Source of the DNA: Cladopsammia gracilis | Lineage: Eukaryota; Cnidaria; Anthozoa; Scleractinia; Dendrophylliidae | DNA length: 64,000 nucleotides | Direction of reading: 5' to 3' | Assembly: GCA_022457155.1 (NCBI GenBank) | Contig: JAJGOT010000433.1 | Coordinates: 102,501 to 166,500 of the forward strand | In this document: positions 44,755 to 57,029 of the stretch, in pieces | Numbering within the stretch: the stretch's first letter is position 1 | Layout of the letters: the number at the start of each line of letters is the position of its first letter | Position numbers and translations under genes: made by a program | The notes under the pieces: model-generated | Database searches by the model: none | Told to the model about the DNA's origin: nothing | What the model saw: only the letters and a program-made list of their open reading frames with translations

Positions 44755-45560
44755 CAACCATGTTCTAACTACTAGGATGTGTAAAAATTTCAATTGTATA
44801 TTGTATTAATATTAGTAATAACAAATGTACCTTTAGGTAGAATATTTCGCCCTATCGCAGCTAAGAAAATGTTTAACGTTTTTTAATAGTTAGGGCCAGT
44901 TAGCAAATATTTTAGCCTTTGACTTAGCTTGTGGCCGCCCCCTCCCCCCAGGAAAATGTTTTTCCTGAGGGGAGGGGGCGGCTGTACGCAGGCTACCTTT
45001 GGCCTCGCTTTAGTTTCCTACACAGCCGTTATTGGGATCGTCACGCTACGCTTCCACTAGTGGGGAGGAGCGTTGCGTGACAACTGCGTTAGCCTGTGAA
45101 CAGGCCTTCTAGTCGGGGATAGGGCGAAAAAAAGGGCGGGAGCGCAACGAGCCGAGGGGTAACTGAGAAGAGGGTTAAAAAAGGAAGGCCTTTCCCCTCT
45201 TAACCGTGGTCAAACGACTCTTAACCGCGGTCAAACGAGAGAAAGTTAAGGTTGTCATTTTCACTGTTTAAAGTTTAATATATTGCTAATACACTGTTAA
45301 TTTACCAAACGTTTCGAAAGTTTACCAAAAACGCTGTTTTAAGCGTTTAAAAACTGTGAACTGCAGTAGTAACGTCAACTAATTTTTTTATATATCTTGC
45401 CCATATTTCCATTTAATATTAAATAAAATCCCACCAAATAAAACGAAAAACGACTCGGACGTTTGACCGCGGTGGATTCCCCCTCCCCACTTTTCCCTTG
45501 GCTCGCTTCGCTCTACAACTGCGTAGGAGACTAGCCTCTGAATGAATCACGCCGAATCGT
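44755..45560 (+). other. USH2A 3' flank / probable 3' UTR
   Basis: No open frame continues after the stop codon. No AATAAA lies close to it; the first candidates on the plus strand are at 45422-45427 and 46835-46840, so the poly(A) site is unplaced. The stretch contains a strong GC-rich hairpin (separate entry) and a pyrimidine-rich and purine-rich region around 45170-45500 in which CCGCGGTCAAACG and its reverse complement both occur, suggestive of an old inverted-repeat element. Confidence 0.4.
44934..44982. repeat. GC-rich perfect-looking hairpin 180 bp after the USH2A stop
   Basis: Left arm begins GCCGCCCCCTCCCC and is followed by CAGGAAAA; the right arm is its reverse complement. The stem is about 23 bp with a single C/T mismatch and a loop of two bases. 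If transcribed it would make a very stable RNA hairpin in the probable 3' UTR. It could equally be a short fold-back insertion. Confidence 0.7.
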
Positions 45561-45719
45561 CTTCAATCGACTGCTTTATACTGAGATTATATTGTATTAA
45601 TATTTGATAGTGATTGCCAGTTTATACGCTGAGAATACCCAAGCATTTGACAATTGTTATAAATTTATAAGCGAACAGCACAATGTAAAAGAACTCCCTT
45701 CCCAATCCTTGGTGTCTTT

Positions 45720-46130
45720 CATTTAAATGGTCACACTTAAGAATTTCCTCCAAGGTCGCAAAAGTTATAATCACGTTGTACTTACTTACTTACTTACTTT
45801 GGCCCTTTGCTCCTCCCGGAGCATAGGCCACCAACAATAATTCGCCAGTCTCCTCTGTCCTGTGCTATCCCTTCAAGTTGTTTCCGTGTGTAATAATAAT
45901 ATAATCACGTTGTGCAGCATAATAAACAGTACCACAGGAAACTACTGGTCAGTAGCTTTCATTTGGTCACACTTAGGATCTCGTCCACAGACTCAAAAGT
46001 TGTAACCATCATGTGCAGCATTAAAAAAAGCACCACGGGAGAGGACTGCGTTAGTTTTCATTTCAGTGGTCACACTTACAGCCATGCTCCGTCTCGCATG
46101 ACCAGTATTTTTGAAAATTTGAATGGATTT
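45720..46130. repeat. Diverged copies of the GGTCACACTTAGGAT repeat with an inserted LINE-like fragment
   Basis: AAATGGTCACACTTAAGAAT, TTTGGTCACACTTAGGATCT and AGTGGTCACACTTACAGCC recur, each followed at distance by AAAAGTTGTAA-like words. At 45779-45895 an unrelated piece starts with (CTTA)n and reads GGCCCTTTGCTCCTCCCGGA, probably a truncated retrotransposon end with a simple-repeat tail. Confidence 0.55.
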
Positions 46131-46159
46131 TTTCAAGTTTACGCGTCGGTTTTGTAAAT

Positions 46160-48750
46160 AGCAAAGCGCACAAATGACGTCAGTACTCATGTTTGTCTGA
46201 GTTTATAATTTATTCTTGTTTATTCTTGCATTTCTGACAATAGAAATTCCTTATTAGGAATCCCCCGAGAGTCACTTTTGGTTTGTTTGTCTGAGTTTTA
46301 GTTCTATAAATAGTAATTGTGCGCTACGCTATTCATTCCAAGATTCGGAATTCCCGTAAGAATTTTACCGCATTTTCGGAAACAAAGAGCAACAAAGTAT
46401 CATTTTATTTGAAATGTTACATATCCGAACAATGTTTGTCTTTTTTATGCGCGTAGCGAAGTTATTTTTCCGTTAACTCGTGATTTTCAAACTGTTTTCC
46501 AGAGAGATCTTCAAGGTTTCATTCAAATCTCGGACGTTATAAAGAAATATTCAAATGTTCATTTCAGTCTTGTGATTACTGGTCACGTGTGACGGAGCAT
46601 GGCTGTAAGTGCTTATTAGGTGGTTTCTTTTGAATGGTCGACACACTTCCACTCAGATTTCTCTTGTATTGAAATAATGCTTATATTGAACAATTGTATG
46701 AAGATAATTAAGATGATTAGCATTGCCATTTTTTTCATTTTTTTACAAGATAATTTGTGAAGGTAATTGTGTGTACATGAACTTTTACAGTTAGTTTTAT
46801 TTTGTCTTATTTTTTTTTTGTTTAACGTTGAGTGAATAAAGGCGAGTCTGTAGAGATTGTAAATTTGTAAAAACCAAACAATTCATATTAAAATGTTTCA
46901 ACTAAAACAAAGTTTTTTCCGTTCTTTTTAATTTTATACTTGTAATGGGATCTTAATAACTTATCTAGACTATGCATAAGACATCTATTTTGATCTGTTT
47001 TGCTTTGCTCGAACAAATAGAAAATAATTCTGTAACATGAAATGCCCGACGATTTAAACATGATAAAAATACACTTTGTAGTTCTTTCCTAAAACTCAAA
47101 AGATAACATTCATTATATGATACCACATCGTGTCGAAGTCTGAAGGTCCAACGGACATAAAAAAATAGGTACGCAATGCGTACAGAAGCGACGACGAGTT
47201 TCAACTTGGCGTTAAATCGATAGGTCTGGGGTGCTCTGATAAAATCAGTGAATCACTCGATTTAAATGCGAAGTTCCACAAGAAAAGGGTCGGTGTGAAA
47301 TGCAAATTTCGGCGACTTTCAGTCGGTGCATGCTGTTGACCAGAGTGTCCTATAAATGAAATTTGCTTAAAAATGCTCATTAAACCAGAATATTGCTCCA
47401 GCAAATAATATAATACCAGAAGTAGTCAAGAACTTGTGATAGATTCAACTTTCATTGGTAAAATGACTTTTTTCCAAATATTTTCAATTTTTGGACTTAT
47501 GTTTGTAGGAATAACATATGTTTGTCAGTTGTTGATTCTTTTGTGTTTGATTGAAAACCGAAGGTGAGAATGGCCAGGTAAGCCCTTTTTATACCAGAAC
47601 TTCCTGTTGAAGACTGGTCCTGGCTGACACCGATACTCGTGATATGCATGGGAAGATTTATTACACAAAATTATTGTGGTTGCTGCATTGGCAATTGCAC
47701 ATTTTATTTAAACCATGTTGCACAAACTCGTGTGCAAAATCAAAACAATTCATCGTTTTCCTTCATATTTGTGACAAATATGGATTGGAATTTATTTTGT
47801 CATACTTGATTGGTATAATTCTATGCTGATCAGGCTTAATATATGTCACACACCCGTCAAGAACAGGCAACATTTTCATTTTCAAATTATGTGAGATTAA
47901 AATTACATCTGAGTTTGTTTTACTTGTGTGCAATTCAATATTTGTACATTTTGCAAGTTACAATTGATAATCAGTCCATTGTTGTCCGGATAGCTGTTTT
48001 TCTGATTCCTTACAGCGTTACTATGAAGTGTTAATACAGGAAGCACAATTTGAACTGTACAATGTACATGATTAAAACTGTTACAATTGCTAAATGACAA
48101 CAACTGGAAATTGTTTCCATGTTTGTGCTTCACAAATTGAAAAGACTTTGTCAGCTCTGAACATGTTTTCAGAGATTATTGGTAGTTTGACATTTTGTGG
48201 TTTCATTTATTAATGCATGAACAGCAGGTCACCAGTTTCTTCAGCACTTGAGACTTTTCGTCACTGTTACCAGCATTAGTTGATGTGCTAAATGTTTGCA
48301 GATGCATTGGCTGGAGGTGATTCAGTACCTTTAAAAAGAAAATAAATGAATACCTTGAGATTCAGTTCTTTTTTTTTTAAGTGTTTTGTCATACTACTAA
48401 AGTTTAAAACCAAAATGGCTTTATGGGGAATTAAAAAAGGAATTAAAGTGCTTTATTTAGAGATACATTGGATGGTGAAGAATTCAATTTGGGAGCTGAG
48501 AGATTTCATTTTATGTATTGAAAAACTATTACATGTGGCTAGTCACATGTAATAACCGGTGAAGACAGAAAGAAAATTCTTGCACAACCTCAAGGCAAAA
48601 AAAAAAATATGCAGAGAAAAATTGCCCCCCACCCCCCTTAAAATTAAAATTGTCCATCCCTTAGCCCAATACAAGATAATGTTCTCACCCTTCTTGAAAA
48701 ACACATGAGGAAAACACTTTGGTAGAAATTCTGAAGATATTGCACCACTT
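46160..48750. other. Intergenic, nothing identified
   Basis: AT-rich sequence without a convincing gene or repeat boundary. A possible poly(A) signal AATAAA is at 46835-46840. Short open frames show no domain signatures. Confidence 0.5.
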
Positions 48751-48753
48751 CCC

Positions 48754-49507
48754 CTATACTGTTAAATTCCAACAAAACACTCCATTTGCAGCAACATTTC
48801 TATGACTATCTCGTGAATGGGAATCAAATAATTTGTAATAACCATGGTTGTCAACAATAACGGCAACTGTGTTTATTTCAATGATCAACAGAAAAGCATT
48901 ATACTGTGTCATCAACATATCGAAAGCATGTTGTAATGGTAAATGCGGACAATCTCTTATATGAGACATCTGTAAGTCACCAATGCTATCACTAAACCTA
49001 ATAAAAAATGTTTCATTGTTGATCGATAAAGCAGAAGGAATCTTGGACAGCAACAAATAGTCTTTTCCTGCAAATTTACATAAATGGGAATAAAGTGAAT
49101 TACTAAGCAACAATATTTCATTTGAATTGTTTCTAATCCAAGCCGATGCATTCGTTCTAAAATTGTAAACGGCCGTCAAGCACATAGCTACACACTGTTT
49201 ACCAGAATTACTTCCAAACAGCGAGACATTGCCCTGATGAAAATCAGCTGTACGTAACTATCTTTGAGGTATATCCTACAAAATAGCAAGGACCAGGATT
49301 CATTTCTACATCGTTAGCACTGAGTCGAATCAAAAGTGGAATATAACAACGATACATGCAGATTTGTGAGAACCAAAGCTTAGTATAGTAACTCATTTGC
49401 CACGCATCAACAACATTTCTCAACGTTGGAAGGTATATACATTGTAGCTTCCAGATAAAACAGAAAATTTCTATATAACAACATAGACCAGAATTTTCCT
49501 TTGACAC
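48754..49507 (-). pseudogene. Relic of a mobile-element polyprotein: 2A-like motif followed by a C76-type protease-like domain
   Basis: Minus strand. The first frame (49507-49244) has a hydrophobic run (MYRCYIPLLIRLS) and then DVEMNPGP at 49312-49289, the signature of a 2A ribosome-skipping peptide. A second frame, shifted and separated by stops, starts DFHQGNVSLFG, then GSNSGKQCVAMCLTAV near 49195, and ends with HGYYKLFDSHSRDSH before a stop at 48754. The pattern Q-G ... G-x-Q-C ... then F-D-S-H-S-R-D, about 160 residues, resembles the cysteine-protease fold found in herpesvirus tegument deubiquitinases (peptidase C76) and in cnidarian repeat proteins; Cys and His/Asp candidates are present. 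The frameshift makes this a pseudogene or a multi-exon remnant. Confidence 0.5.
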
Positions 49508-49509
49508 GA

Positions 49510-52500
49510 TTTAAACATTCTCTGGCTTTGAGATAAGCATTATATACAACCCCACAGCGGCTCCATATTACATTAAAGATACCATAACTGTATACACAAT
49601 ATGCTGGTAATGATGGCTCACCTTTTATTAATAGCTTGAATCTCCTTCTCTTCCTTCAATACAATGAAGTTGCTCCCATATTCTGTACGTATACACAACT
49701 GATCATGAACCACCGCACACTTCGTTTTCAGGTAACAGCTCTCGTAGGATACTCAGTTATAAGTCAAGTTCAGTAAATCAATGCTATTTCGGCGTTATTT
49801 CTGGCCATCAGTTCTGACAAGTTCTTTCTGAGACAAGCAAAGATCCGTTCTAAAAACAGCGCCCGGACTCCCAGACCTTTTGCCTATCGCCAGTGCGAGT
49901 ATGTACTGCTAATGTGTGTATATCACTCCGTGTCTGTTTGTTTGCAAGTGAGCGCAAATATATTCACGATAAATAAAGCACGGCGGTGTAAAATTTGAAA
50001 CAGACAAGCAAACCTTTTCTCCACACTTAAAAATAGGTAGTCAAGGACTACATGTAGCTACTTCTGTAGGATGGAAATGAAAAAAGAGAAATAGACAGAG
50101 GAATGCACGTGGCAACTTAAATGGAAAGCAACTTATTTTGGTATCTCGACCAATTAAAAATAGGCCTCTGAGAGGACACGAGGTTACCGGTGGGAAATAC
50201 AGAAGTGCAAAACTTATGAAAGTAGGAAATAATCGATTGAAATGACTATCAAGCCTGTGGAACTGCTGCATATCAATTTCACCTCACTTTAAAGCGTCTA
50301 CAAAGATTGACTTCTCATAATTTTTTTTCTTTTGTTTAAATGAATCATAGAACTTATTAGTCACAAGGCAATGTTGTTGTACAATTTATGTTTTAGTGCA
50401 AATTGGTTTAACATTATACTCAGTTGTAATTAATTCCTGGTCTTTTTATTGTAAAATTGTTTGCACTGTACTGTAATGCTTATGTTTGTTATTTTTATTG
50501 AAATTGTATTGAATTATAAAAAATATAATGTATGCAAGTATAATTATAAGAAACAAATTGTAAGTAATTATGTTATGCAAGTGATGTAGCTCTCTACTGT
50601 AAGTAATTAATGTGTTGTACAATGTAAGTTATATGTTAAATCTAAATAAGTATTCACAGTCGGTGAGGCAAGAACGAGAACGAGAACGAGACAACGCACG
50701 AGTGAGCAGCAAAGGGCTTCCTCGTGCTGAACCCTTTTCTCGCAGATTCTCTCGTCTCTCAGTCTCTTGGTATAACATTTCCTTGATCAAATATAAGGTT
50801 AACACTGGAAATGTTAACACTGGAAGTGAAATGTTAACATGGAAATTTACACCATAGCTAGTGAGTGAGTGAGAATGACGTCAATGATTCAATACCACAA
50901 GATGAAAAGCGAACATTTTATTTTTAACACAAGGTACAATAGTTGCTGCCTTTGGTAATAACAATTTAAAATCATCTATGGGTGTAGATCAATCTGCTAA
51001 CAGCAAATGGAAGTGTATTTTTCTTAGACAGAGCTCTTTTCAGTTTGAACTTGTGGAACTATACATTCGTTTAACTTGAAATATAATTTAACATTTGCCA
51101 CAATATTACTTAACCCAAACAACTCAGTTGATCCTTTATGAAAACTAACTTAACAAAACAACTTGATCCTCTAGCTATGGATCTATGTATAGTTTTAGCA
51201 GCAGCAGGTCTTAATGGGAACTGTTTTCTTACCACTTGTACAGTTCTATTCCTACCCTAATTGTTCTGACTGGTGTCCATGTGGATTCAATACCTTCGAC
51301 ATAAGCTTACAACTGTTTTGAGGTTTTGATAAAAAAACAAAACACAATGCGTACCAGAGGACTTACAGAAGGAAATATTTGGTTCCCCGAAGGGAGTTAC
51401 TCAAATCCGTGTAAGGGTTCGCCAGATGATGTACATGGACCATATTCGAGGTGTTTCGCTGCATAAATCGCTCCATCATGGCCACCCAACGAAGTCAAAC
51501 ATCTCGGTTCAGCGTTGGTTTTTCTGGTGGAAATTCTGAGCAGACCGTCAAACAACCTAAAGAAGTCTTTTCTAGAAAACATCGTGCACATTGCTTGAAA
51601 GCTGTGCCTGGTTGCTGGTGCAAAATAGCAAAACTTCTCTTACCTGTAATCGTACATCGACCACATGGAAAGAAAGCACGTCGCTGGAACGTCTCAATCG
51701 ATAAGTAGTCGATCGTTGACGAGAGCCGACGAAAATGAATCGGGTAACATCGAGATTAGTCTCGGCTATAGTCGACGTAATCGAGTTTCATCGAGTTTGG
51801 AATCGTATAAAACCGATAATCCAAAATAAAACCGATATATGTTCCGAACACAATCCGAAGATTGGACCACTTACGGACTTACACACTCGATGACATAGTA
51901 GCTACTTCTCTTCGAGAAGTAGCTACAAAAACAAAATGGCGGAGCAAAACAAACTCACGAGGTGGTCACGTGACCTCATCTTCCAAGCTAGTTTCCAGTG
52001 TTTCTCGGGTGTAATCCGGACAGCCGCCGGACAGACACCACAGCACGACGGCAATAATGCGATGACGAAGTCATCGCTTAAAAATGAACAACATACAAGA
52101 GCTTTCTCTTGAATTGTCATAATTTGGAGTTCTAAAGTATTATTCTATCCAAAAACTCAAGACACAACCACAGATTTGAGTCTGAAAGTCCAACAGACAT
52201 ACAAAATTGAACAAGATACAAAATGGCAGCCATGAAAGAACGCATAAACCACATTGTGCAAGCAACTAACAGTTGAATAGAAAAGTACTGCTCAGTCAGA
52301 CTCGTACCCAGTCGCCACTTATTTATTTTATTCGCAAAGCAATATGGGAAGGAAAATTCACGTGCGCAAAGGGGCTTAATAAGGAGGGAGAAAAGTTCTT
52401 CCGTCCTTCCCTAGATGCACCGCAAACTCGCTATTACCCACAATCCTTCCCATCAATCACTGCGCGAATATAGAGAAGCGACTCGGTACGAGTCTACTAC

Positions 52501-53090
52501 TCAGTAGCTTTCCTTTGACGAGCTTTCAAGCGAAGAAATAGAAAGATGGGACGGGGAACTGAGAGGGGTGGTGGAGAGTTCAAGTTGTCAGACACAATAT
52601 TTGGCTGCATATACCAACAGCGGGTCAGCAGCAGTTTATTACTGTCTAGTATGAGCAATCTGGTATCTTGTAAGTTTTCTTAAAGGCTTTAAAAGCTTTT
52701 TGAGTTGCTTTCTTTATTTTACTCTTAAATGCCTTTCTACACGATAGTGCAGTTGTGAAACGTTTATCCCTACTGTTACAGTTATCTTGTTCTTCTGATT
52801 GTTAATTTTACGATTCTTCTTTGGCTAGGCTGGTTTACAAAACGAAGTCTTTTCGTTTCCTTCGGTAAACGTACAGGTCTATTCGAAACTTGGCCTTAAA
52901 ATGCGCACCTTTCTCATCATCAATCTTTTCCATGAGCAAACGTTTTAACGATTTCAGACTAGCACAGAACTCCAGGAACTCATTTTCTTAATAAAAAAAC
53001 CAGTATTGCTTTGAGACAGTCCATCGGGATCTGCTGTTGGAAAAATAAGAGTAGACCAACCATCAATAGAATATTTACAATTAAATCAAT
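49510..53090. other. Intergenic, no firm gene
   Basis: Mostly AT-rich. A more GC-rich part at 51400-52500 contains a hairpin (GTAGCTACTTCTC against GAGAAGTAGCTAC, 51900-51926) and a 58-codon open frame at 51936-52112 with a favourable ATG context (ACAAAATGG) and no recognisable domain. It could be a CpG-rich promoter with a short upstream frame, but I see no downstream exons. At 50660-50770 CGAGAACGAGAACGAGA pairs loosely with TCTCTCGTCTCTC. Confidence 0.3.
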
Positions 53091-53612
53091 CTTAGAAGTT
53101 GTTGAAAAAGTGACAAACATATTTCAACCTGTTCCTACTTTTGAGTCCATGGATAAAATTCTATAGTGTGCCTCTTCAAATGAAACCTACAAAGTCATAC
53201 TTCCTTTGCTATTAGCTCTTCGTGAACGACATCTTAAATGGTGTGGCACTTTCCTGTGGTTGCTGTTGTAACTTTTAAGTTAATGGAACATAAATCTTAA
53301 ATGTTTGATCGTAAGCTATAAAAATTACTTTTCAGTGGGTCCTGTTCCAACTTTCGAGTCAGTGGATGAAATATTACATGAGTGACATTAAAATGAAAGC
53401 GTTTGGTCCGTGGTTGAAATCCTAAACGTGTGAGCATTCAACTGAAAGCGTTTGAGTCCGTGCAAGAAATCCTAGATGTATGACAATAGGCCATTTGCAC
53501 GATGACGTCATTTGACTACTACTACTACCAGAATCCTTCAGTTTTTTTGTTTTGTAGTGCAAATTAGGGCTATTGTGATTTAAACCGCACTGGGATAACA
53601 AAATTTAAATAA

Positions 53613-56591
53613 GGGACCGTTCATTAATTATAGCTAGGGGTGGGCTGGAGGAAAATTAAGCAATATCAAAAAAAATTTCCCTGCCCCCCTATGCACTGTA
53701 ATTATTTTTTCAAGACCCCCCCAATTTTCTTCAGATATATTTAAGAGCCCCCCCCCCCCCCCATTTACCTTTCTGACAATCGTAACCAGGAATAAAACCG
53801 AAGGTACCTTTTATTAGTGATGAATAACAGTTGACCTACCAGCCACTCTACCAGACCGCATTGTGACTGTTTCTGGGATCATTATAAATTCCTCCTCCGC
53901 TTCATCTCCTTCACTCGCAGTTCCAGCAGCTAGGACCTCATCTTCAGAACTGCTAACATGTCCTTCGTCACTGTCACTGTCTTCACTTGAGTCAGTTATC
54001 AACATGATAATTACCAGTCACATTCTTGCCATAGTTTGTACTGGATCCTGATATTGCAGACGATGTTACCACGCCCGCTTGGTCAACAACTCCGCTTAAC
54101 AGAAAAAGGCTTGAGATCCTCTTTACCCAGTCATCTTTTCTTCCATTACAGGAAAGTTTGTATTCCTGTAGATAGTGTTGCAGTTCCGGTTTTGTCAGGG
54201 AGTGCAGTTTACCACTCTTTTGTAGTTCCTTCCAGTCATAATCGACAAACGATTTTTGCTTTTTTGCATTCTTTTTTGTTGTTTCTCTCTTGCTCGAATC
54301 GGTGCACATGCTTTCTGCTCTTCCATGTGTTGAACGTATTTTGGACACCCTACTGATGAACAACATGTGTTGAACACATTTTGGGCATCCTACTGATAAA
54401 CAGTTACGAAAATCAGATATATTTAGTAGCTACATTTATTTGAGGTCTGTCCCCTTTGAATAGACTGTAACATGTTCTTCTTCAACAGTATACTGTATCG
54501 AAAACTCTTCTATTTCTTTCTTGTCGTTGACTGAGATTGTTTTCGCCATAAACCGCTTTTTTAAGTTTGCACGAGGAGCAAATTCGTCAACAGGTCGTGG
54601 TTCCCCAGTGTCTCTCTTGTTGGAGATGTCAAATACATCTTTGTAATGACCTGGATTCTCCATGTCAGGCATTGGTTCAGGGACCCTGGCTGTTGTTGGA
54701 CGTTTCCATCCAGTATCGTTACACCAGCTGCATTGATCTCCGTTGTTAGCTGTTGTTCTCCTTGCATCCATCTTTTAAGAATTCCATGTACAGTTCACCA
54801 GAAAACACAAAGGCATATTTGTGGAAATTTGTGAAAGATATCAAGGAGAAGATGTCAGAATTAAGAGAGAGATCTTCAAAGCTGTATCACACAGATCACC
54901 AGCTGATTCCAGCGCACAAGAGCAATGAACTTTCCTTTATGATAAGCAACTTCAGATACTAAAGGATATTGACAAGAAAACAGAGAAGCCATGTCCACAA
55001 CCAACTAATAAAGCGGTACTATCCTGCAGCATCTGAGAATGCAGAAAAAAAGACATAGAAAGAAGACAATGAAGGAAAATAAGCGTTAATCCAAGAAGAG
55101 AGAACAAGAAACTCTGGTGAGAAATAGTCAAACATTAGCAAGTTTGTTAACTGGGAGTGAAGCTGAAGATAGGTTTTCAGTTCCCAATCCAACTGATCTA
55201 AAGTAATAAAGGCAGAACTTATGGCATTAAGTACAAAAACCCTGACTCCCAGAAAACAATCATTCTTGAACCCCTGAAGTTCTTATTAGAGAATTACTAT
55301 TTCCATGAAGATGCAAGAGAGTGCATTCTGCAAAATACGAAAAAAGCTAAAAAAAAAAAACTTCCTCAAGAGGCAAAAATCCCTATTTGATATTTTCCAA
55401 ACAAAAAAAACAGAGGATGAAAAGGTTGTTGGAGAAAGTAATAGCCTTAAGGATGGTGCTGTTCCCCGTGACAGTAGTAAGGAGAGTTATGAAGATAATT
55501 TGGTAGCACTTGCAGTGACTCAGGAGGTAGTGAAAGTGATTGGAAAGACTGAAAGTAATCTTGTCCTAAGCCCTAATGTAAGACTAAATGCCATGGGTAG
55601 TTAACAGCTTGTACTTACTACCTGGTATATTAGGTGTTGTGCTACACCAATGCAGTTCATGCGATGTCAGTTATTCTTCTTAGGACAAGCAATAATGTAC
55701 AACACCTTATAGTTCAGTTTCTAACAAACACATTTCTTCTCATGTTCAAGATATCTGCATCCAAGTTTGTTTAATAAAAGGTTTAGCATAATTTCCCAAT
55801 TAAACTCATCAACAATAGATGAGTGTGGGAGATGGTACCTGAAGGCTTGGTGGCTGGGGGGCCGCCCGCACGCGCAGGAGGTAACCATGACAACCCTGTG
55901 AGCGGCCACCACCAAAGGCACTGTCACACTGATAGGAATCAGTGGAAAGCGAGTAAATCGCACTTACCAATACTTACCTAAAGGGAGGGAAGGGCCGGGA
56001 GCGAAAAGCAAACGAGCACGTTTACAGCAGCACGGCAACGTGAGCGGAATGCTTGACCTTCGCGGGAAAGCTGTGAAACTATGACGAAACCAGCAAAGAG
56101 CCGCGGGGCCAACCCGCGCCGATAGGAGAGACCGATGGCCAGCATTGTCTCGAATTTAACCTCGCCTAAATTACATTTAGCCCCATTACAAACATAACAC
56201 ATGTTAAGAATTGCCCTGTTTAAAAAAGCAACCAAGAGATCATTCATGAAAAAATAGAGGCTTGTATTTCTAATTCGCAAAATCATCTGAGCAATTGTCG
56301 GTTACATTGACAGATCACTATCTTGTGCCACGTGTCATATAAAGTCTGATTTCATAGTTCGCATTTTTAATGACCTAAGTATGAGTACAAGGTATTCTAA
56401 AATGTTTATTTTTCAATACGAATAATCTGATGAAATAAAAGATGATTTAAAAACAAGTTTATTTTTTTTCAAGGCCCCCCCTCATCAGACGAAACATCTT
56501 TGGGAGCCCCCCCTTCTTGTTGCAATTATTTTTCGAGGCCCCCCCTAATTTTCCTCCAGCCCCCCCTGACCCATAATTAATGAACAGTCCC
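53613..56591. mobile_element. 2,979 bp terminal-inverted-repeat transposon with TAA target duplication
   Basis: Ends GGGACCGTTCATTAATTAT (left) and, inverted, GGGACTGTTCATTAATTAT (right) are followed on both sides by GGGCTGGAGGAAAATTA. TAA is duplicated at 53610-53612 and 56592-56594. A three-base TWA duplication suggests the PIF/Harbinger superfamily. Sub-terminal poly-C runs are prominent. Internally it holds minus-strand frames with a SAP-like domain (separate entry) and, on the plus strand at 55305-55604, a lysine-rich frame (KIRKKLKKKNFLKRQKSLF). I see no transposase with a DDE triad, so it may be non-autonomous or decayed. Confidence 0.75.
53814..54771 (-). pseudogene. SAP-domain protein fragments inside the TIR element
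   Basis: Three minus-strand frames in order. 54771-54436: MDARRTTANNGDQCSWCNDT start with CxxC, ending in VEEEHVTVYSKGTDLK. 54366-53992: a SAP-like helix-extended loop-helix (WKELQKSGKLHSLTKPELQH then LQEYKLSCNGRKDDWVKRI). 54005-53814: an acidic Ser-rich stretch (SSEDSDSDEGHVSSSEDE) ending RSGRVAGRSTVIHH. Together they could be one protein or several exons broken by frameshifts. SAP domains bind AT-rich DNA and occur in proteins carried by cnidarian transposons. The precise family is uncertain. Confidence 0.5.
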
Positions 56592-57029
56592 TAAAGGAAA
56601 AACGAAATGAATTCTGGTAGTAGTAGTCAAATGACGTCATCGTGCATCGTTTAGTCCTTGGAAGATATCTTAATGTCTGACCATTGAAATGAAATTGTTT
56701 GAATCCGTGGATGTTATCCTAAATGTGTAACATTCAAATGAAAGCTGCAAAGTGGTACTTTCCTATGGTGCAGGTTGTACCTTTCCGAGTCGGTGGATGA
56801 AATCCGAACTTTGTGATTCAAAAGGTAAAAGCGTGTGAGTCGGTTGATAGAGTCATAAATGTGACCATTCAAATGAAAGCTGAAAATGAATAGCAAATGT
56901 GCATGTGACAATTCAATCTGTAAAAGCGCGAGAGTCGGTGGAGAAAGTCTTAAAGGCGACTATTGAAATGAAAGCTGCAACTTAGTAGCAATTTCGTATG
57001 GCCCTGGTTCTAGCTTTCGAGTGCGAGGA

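Larger units (their letters stand above)
53485..56650. mobile_element. MITE family C, interrupted copy
   Basis: The left part (53485-53612) reads AATAGGCCATTTGCACGATG and runs to AAATTTAAATAA; the right part (56592-56650) reads TAAAGGAAAAACGAAATGAA and ends ATGACGTCATCGTGCA. Joined, they match the complete copy at 33243-33432 in inverse orientation, so the 2,979 bp between them is a later insertion. Confidence 0.8.

Noticed and set aside
51397..51708. Overlapping open frames on both strands (85 and 64 codons)
   Set aside because: Mirror-image frames in a GC-richer patch with no domain or splice partner; a coding exon cannot be supported.
55305..55604. Lysine-rich plus-strand frame as a host gene
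   Set aside because: It lies within the 2,979 bp TIR element and is compositionally biased; treated as transposon content.
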